From contig JAEPNP010000002.1 in assembly GCA_017643395.1 (NCBI GenBank), positions 350,290 to 414,289 of the forward strand: 64,000 nt of DNA, read 5' to 3'. The translations under genes were made by a program, and so were the position numbers. Below the pieces are notes generated by a model. The model had not been told where the DNA came from, searched no databases, and saw nothing but the letters and a program-made list of their open reading frames with translations. The DNA comes from Rhodothermales bacterium (GTDB lineage Bacteria > Bacteroidota > Rhodothermia > Rhodothermales > UBA10348). Shown here piece after piece: positions 62,386 through 64,000 of this stretch; position 1 is the first letter of the stretch; each line of letters starts with the position of its first letter.

Positions 62386-63641
62386 ACAGACGCACCTTCA
62401 TAAAGACGGGCACGCTTGCGGCCGCCGCCGGCCCAGTGTCCTGGGCTGAGAGCGCTGCGAGTCCGGCCATCTGGACCCGGCGTGCCTCAGCACTTGCCCC
62501 ATCGGACACCGTGCGTCTGGGCATTTTGGGTGCCGGCTCACGCGGCAAGGACCTGATGCGACATTTCTTGCGCAGCCCCGGCGTCGAATTCGGGGGCATC
62601 TGTGACGTGTACGAGCCGCGCTTTGCAGAAGCGCGGCAGATCACCGAGCAGAACACTCCGGTCTTCGAAGATTTCCGGGGCCTGGTGGAGTCGGACGTGG
62701 ATGCGATTGTCGTGGCCACTCCACTGGGGCTGCACGCCGAGCATATGGTGGCAGCGGTTCGAGGCGGAAAGCACGTCTTCGGGGAGAAGTCTCTGGCCCT
62801 GACCCAGCCCGGCTGTGATCAGATTCGCAATGCCGTGCAGGACAGCGACCGCCTCTTTCAGGTCGGGCACCAGTACCGGTACGCGGGTTGGTATCAGGAA
62901 GCGGTGCGGCGCATTCGAGAAGGCGAAATCGGACGTGTCACACATATCCACGCGTTCTGGCATCGCAACTACAACTGGCGGCGTCACGTGCCGGAGCCGG
63001 GGCTGGAGCGCCTCATCAACTGGCGCCTGTACCGCGAGTGGTCAGGCGGGCTGCTCGCCGAACTCGGCTCCCACCACATCGAAACCGCCAACTGGATCTT
63101 TGACGCACTCCCGGTTCGGGCGATGGGCTCCGGCGCGATCACGTTCTATCAGGACGGGCGGGAGACCTACGACAATGTGCAGGTCATCTACGATTATCCC
63201 GAAGGCCGCAAGCTGTTCTTCAGCTCGGTGATCGGGAATCGACTCAACGGCTTCCAGATTCGGGTATTTGGCACGACCGGGACCATTCTTCTGACGCTAC
63301 AGGACGGCGAGATCTACCACGAGCAGGCCACGGAAAACTCGGCGATTCCCGAGGAGCTGTTGAACGATCCGCGCTACACCTCCCCCACTCTCGCGACCGA
63401 CGGCGACATGCCCTACCGGGGCACAGGGCACCCGATCGAGGTGCCTGAATCGATGCAGGGGGATCCGACCACGCTCGCGACAGCCGCGTTCGTGGAGGCC
63501 ATTCGCAGCGGGAAGCGTCCGGAGGCCGACATCCATGTGGGCTGGGGCTCCGGGAATGCGGTGGCAGCTGGCAATCGCGCCATGCAGACCGGGATGCCGG
63601 TCGTGATGGAATCCGCGGAGGTGATGGGCGGCGGCCGGTAA
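62382..63641 (+). CDS. Tat-exported Gfo/Idh/MocA family oxidoreductase
   Basis: This 419-residue dehydrogenase has a Tat signal (MNRRTFIKTGTLAAAAGPVS; the R-R-x-F-x-K pattern), then an NAD(P)-binding Rossmann fold (VRLGILGAGSRGKDLMRHFL, GICDVYEPRF, AIVVATPLGLHAEHM, GKHVFGEKSLAL with the family E-K), and a C-terminal substrate domain (WHRNYNWRRHVPE, ELGSHHIETANWIFDALP). Exported members of this family are common in Bacteroidota and Planctomycetota and act on sugars or inositols, for example in glycoside processing. It overlaps ApbE by four bases. The cofactor likely travels folded with the enzyme, as for other Tat substrates. Substrate unknown. Confidence 0.92.
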   Translation: MNRRTFIKTGTLAAAAGPVSWAESAASPAIWTRRASALAPSDTVRLGILGAGSRGKDLMRHFLRSPGVEFGGICDVYEPRFAEARQITEQNTPVFEDFRGLVESDVDAIVVATPLGLHAEHMVAAVRGGKHVFGEKSLALTQPGCDQIRNAVQDSDRLFQVGHQYRYAGWYQEAVRRIREGEIGRVTHIHAFWHRNYNWRRHVPEPGLERLINWRLYREWSGGLLAELGSHHIETANWIFDALPVRAMGSGAITFYQDGRETYDNVQVIYDYPEGRKLFFSSVIGNRLNGFQIRVFGTTGTILLTLQDGEIYHEQATENSAIPEELLNDPRYTSPTLATDGDMPYRGTGHPIEVPESMQGDPTTLATAAFVEAIRSGKRPEADIHVGWGSGNAVAAGNRAMQTGMPVVMESAEVMGGGR

Positions 63642-63664
63642 TTCCGGGGGCCTGTGGCCGCTCG

Positions 63665-64000
63665 CTACACCAGGACCCGCTCCACCAGCGCATAGGTCAG
63701 CGCCGTGATGAGCACGATGAACCCAAGGTTCAGCCAGATGCCCGCGCGGGCCATCTGAGGCACGCTCACCTTGCCGCTGCCGAACACGATCGCGTTCGGC
63801 GGCGTCGCAACAGGCAGCATGAATGCGCAGCTGGCGGCGAGCACGGCGGGCACGGCCAGCAGCAGCGGGCTTTGCCCGATGCCGATGGCCATGGCCGCCA
63901 GGACCGGCAGCATGGTGGCCGTCGTCGCGGCGTTGCTGGTCAATTCCGTCAGGAATATGACCAGCGCGACGAGCAGGGCAAGAATCAGGATCTGCGGCAA
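63665..64000 (-). CDS. SLC13/DASS-type sodium:anion symporter, C-terminal fragment (partial at window edge)
   Basis: The last 111 residues of an inner-membrane transporter whose start is beyond the right edge. The family signature is visible: FLTELTSNAATTATMLPVLA (the S-N-x-A-x-x motif of the second hairpin), ASCAFMLPVATPPNAIVFGSG (the conserved P-x-A-T-P-P-N-A-I-x-F-x-S-G), and three hydrophobic helices ending ALTYALVERVLV. DASS proteins take up dicarboxylates, citrate, sulfate or taurine with sodium. It converges on the Gfo/Idh/MocA gene with 23 bp between stops. Confidence 0.9.
   Translation of the reverse strand: MPQILILALLVALVIFLTELTSNAATTATMLPVLAAMAIGIGQSPLLLAVPAVLAASCAFMLPVATPPNAIVFGSGKVSVPQMARAGIWLNLGFIVLITALTYALVERVLV

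Overview
The window is GC-rich, gene-dense bacterial chromosome that best fits a marine, aerobic, heterotrophic member of the Rhodothermota/Bacteroidota group. Three large secreted proteins (genes ending at 8417, 9497 and 50722) end in type IX secretion (T9SS) sorting tails of the FPNP...GVY type. There is a TonB-dependent receptor coupled to a DUF4249 lipoprotein, two periplasmic two-component propeller (Reg_prop/Y_Y_Y) sensor kinases, and many start codons without a Shine-Dalgarno sequence. This assignment is inference from gene content; no 16S rRNA or other marker gene is present. The only RNA gene seen is tRNA-Leu(CAG). I found no CRISPR array, insertion sequence, prophage or attachment site.

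Layout. 1-4788: hybrid propeller histidine kinase, then a DEDDh exonuclease. 4842-9441: T9SS-sorted subtilase, GNAT acetyltransferase, small secreted protein. 9497-15837 (minus strand): T9SS-sorted multihaem cytochrome, RmuC, an esterase lipoprotein and a subtilase lipoprotein, with an unusually structured 178-bp gap between the last two. 16072-20816: second propeller kinase (HisKA_2/HWE type) overlapping an NtrC-type sigma-54 activator. 20817-23299: an orphan degenerate P-loop-like protein flanked by palindrome-rich non-coding DNA, and a membrane protein. 23492-34027: a GIY-YIG-like protein and a complete reductive pyrimidine catabolism locus (NCS1 permease, class III transaminase, dihydropyrimidinase, MmsA, PreT, PreA on one strand, plus a separate beta-ureidopropionase). 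34138-38782: phosphoesterase, TonB-dependent receptor, DUF4249 lipoprotein. 39145-45395: AddA/AddB-like helicase-nuclease pair. 45461-50294: di-haem peroxidase, unknown secreted protein, CoA-transferase, sulfatase, tRNA-Leu. 50408-55415: a tightly overlapping five-gene operon (HlyD-like, VTC domain, DUF4956, T9SS-sorted CotH kinase, Smr). 55498-61020: MscS channel and a pair of secreted amidohydrolases. 61474-64000: ApbE, a Tat-exported Gfo/Idh/MocA oxidoreductase, and the end of an SLC13-type transporter.

How the genes work together. The pyrimidine locus can take uracil or thymine in (NCS1), reduce it (PreAT), open the ring (dihydropyrimidinase), remove CO2 and NH3 (beta-ureidopropionase), transaminate beta-alanine to malonate semialdehyde, and yield acetyl-CoA or propionyl-CoA (MmsA). 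The kinase/sigma-54 activator pair forms a complete signalling unit. The most intriguing candidate for an undescribed system is the CotH-DUF4956-VTC-HlyD operon. It combines a polyphosphate-polymerase-like cytoplasmic domain, a conserved membrane protein, an envelope-spanning coiled-coil protein and a surface-exported CotH kinase, all translationally coupled. A second cluster of interest is the set of palindromes and repeated heptamers in the intergenic regions near 14.4 kb and 21-22.3 kb.
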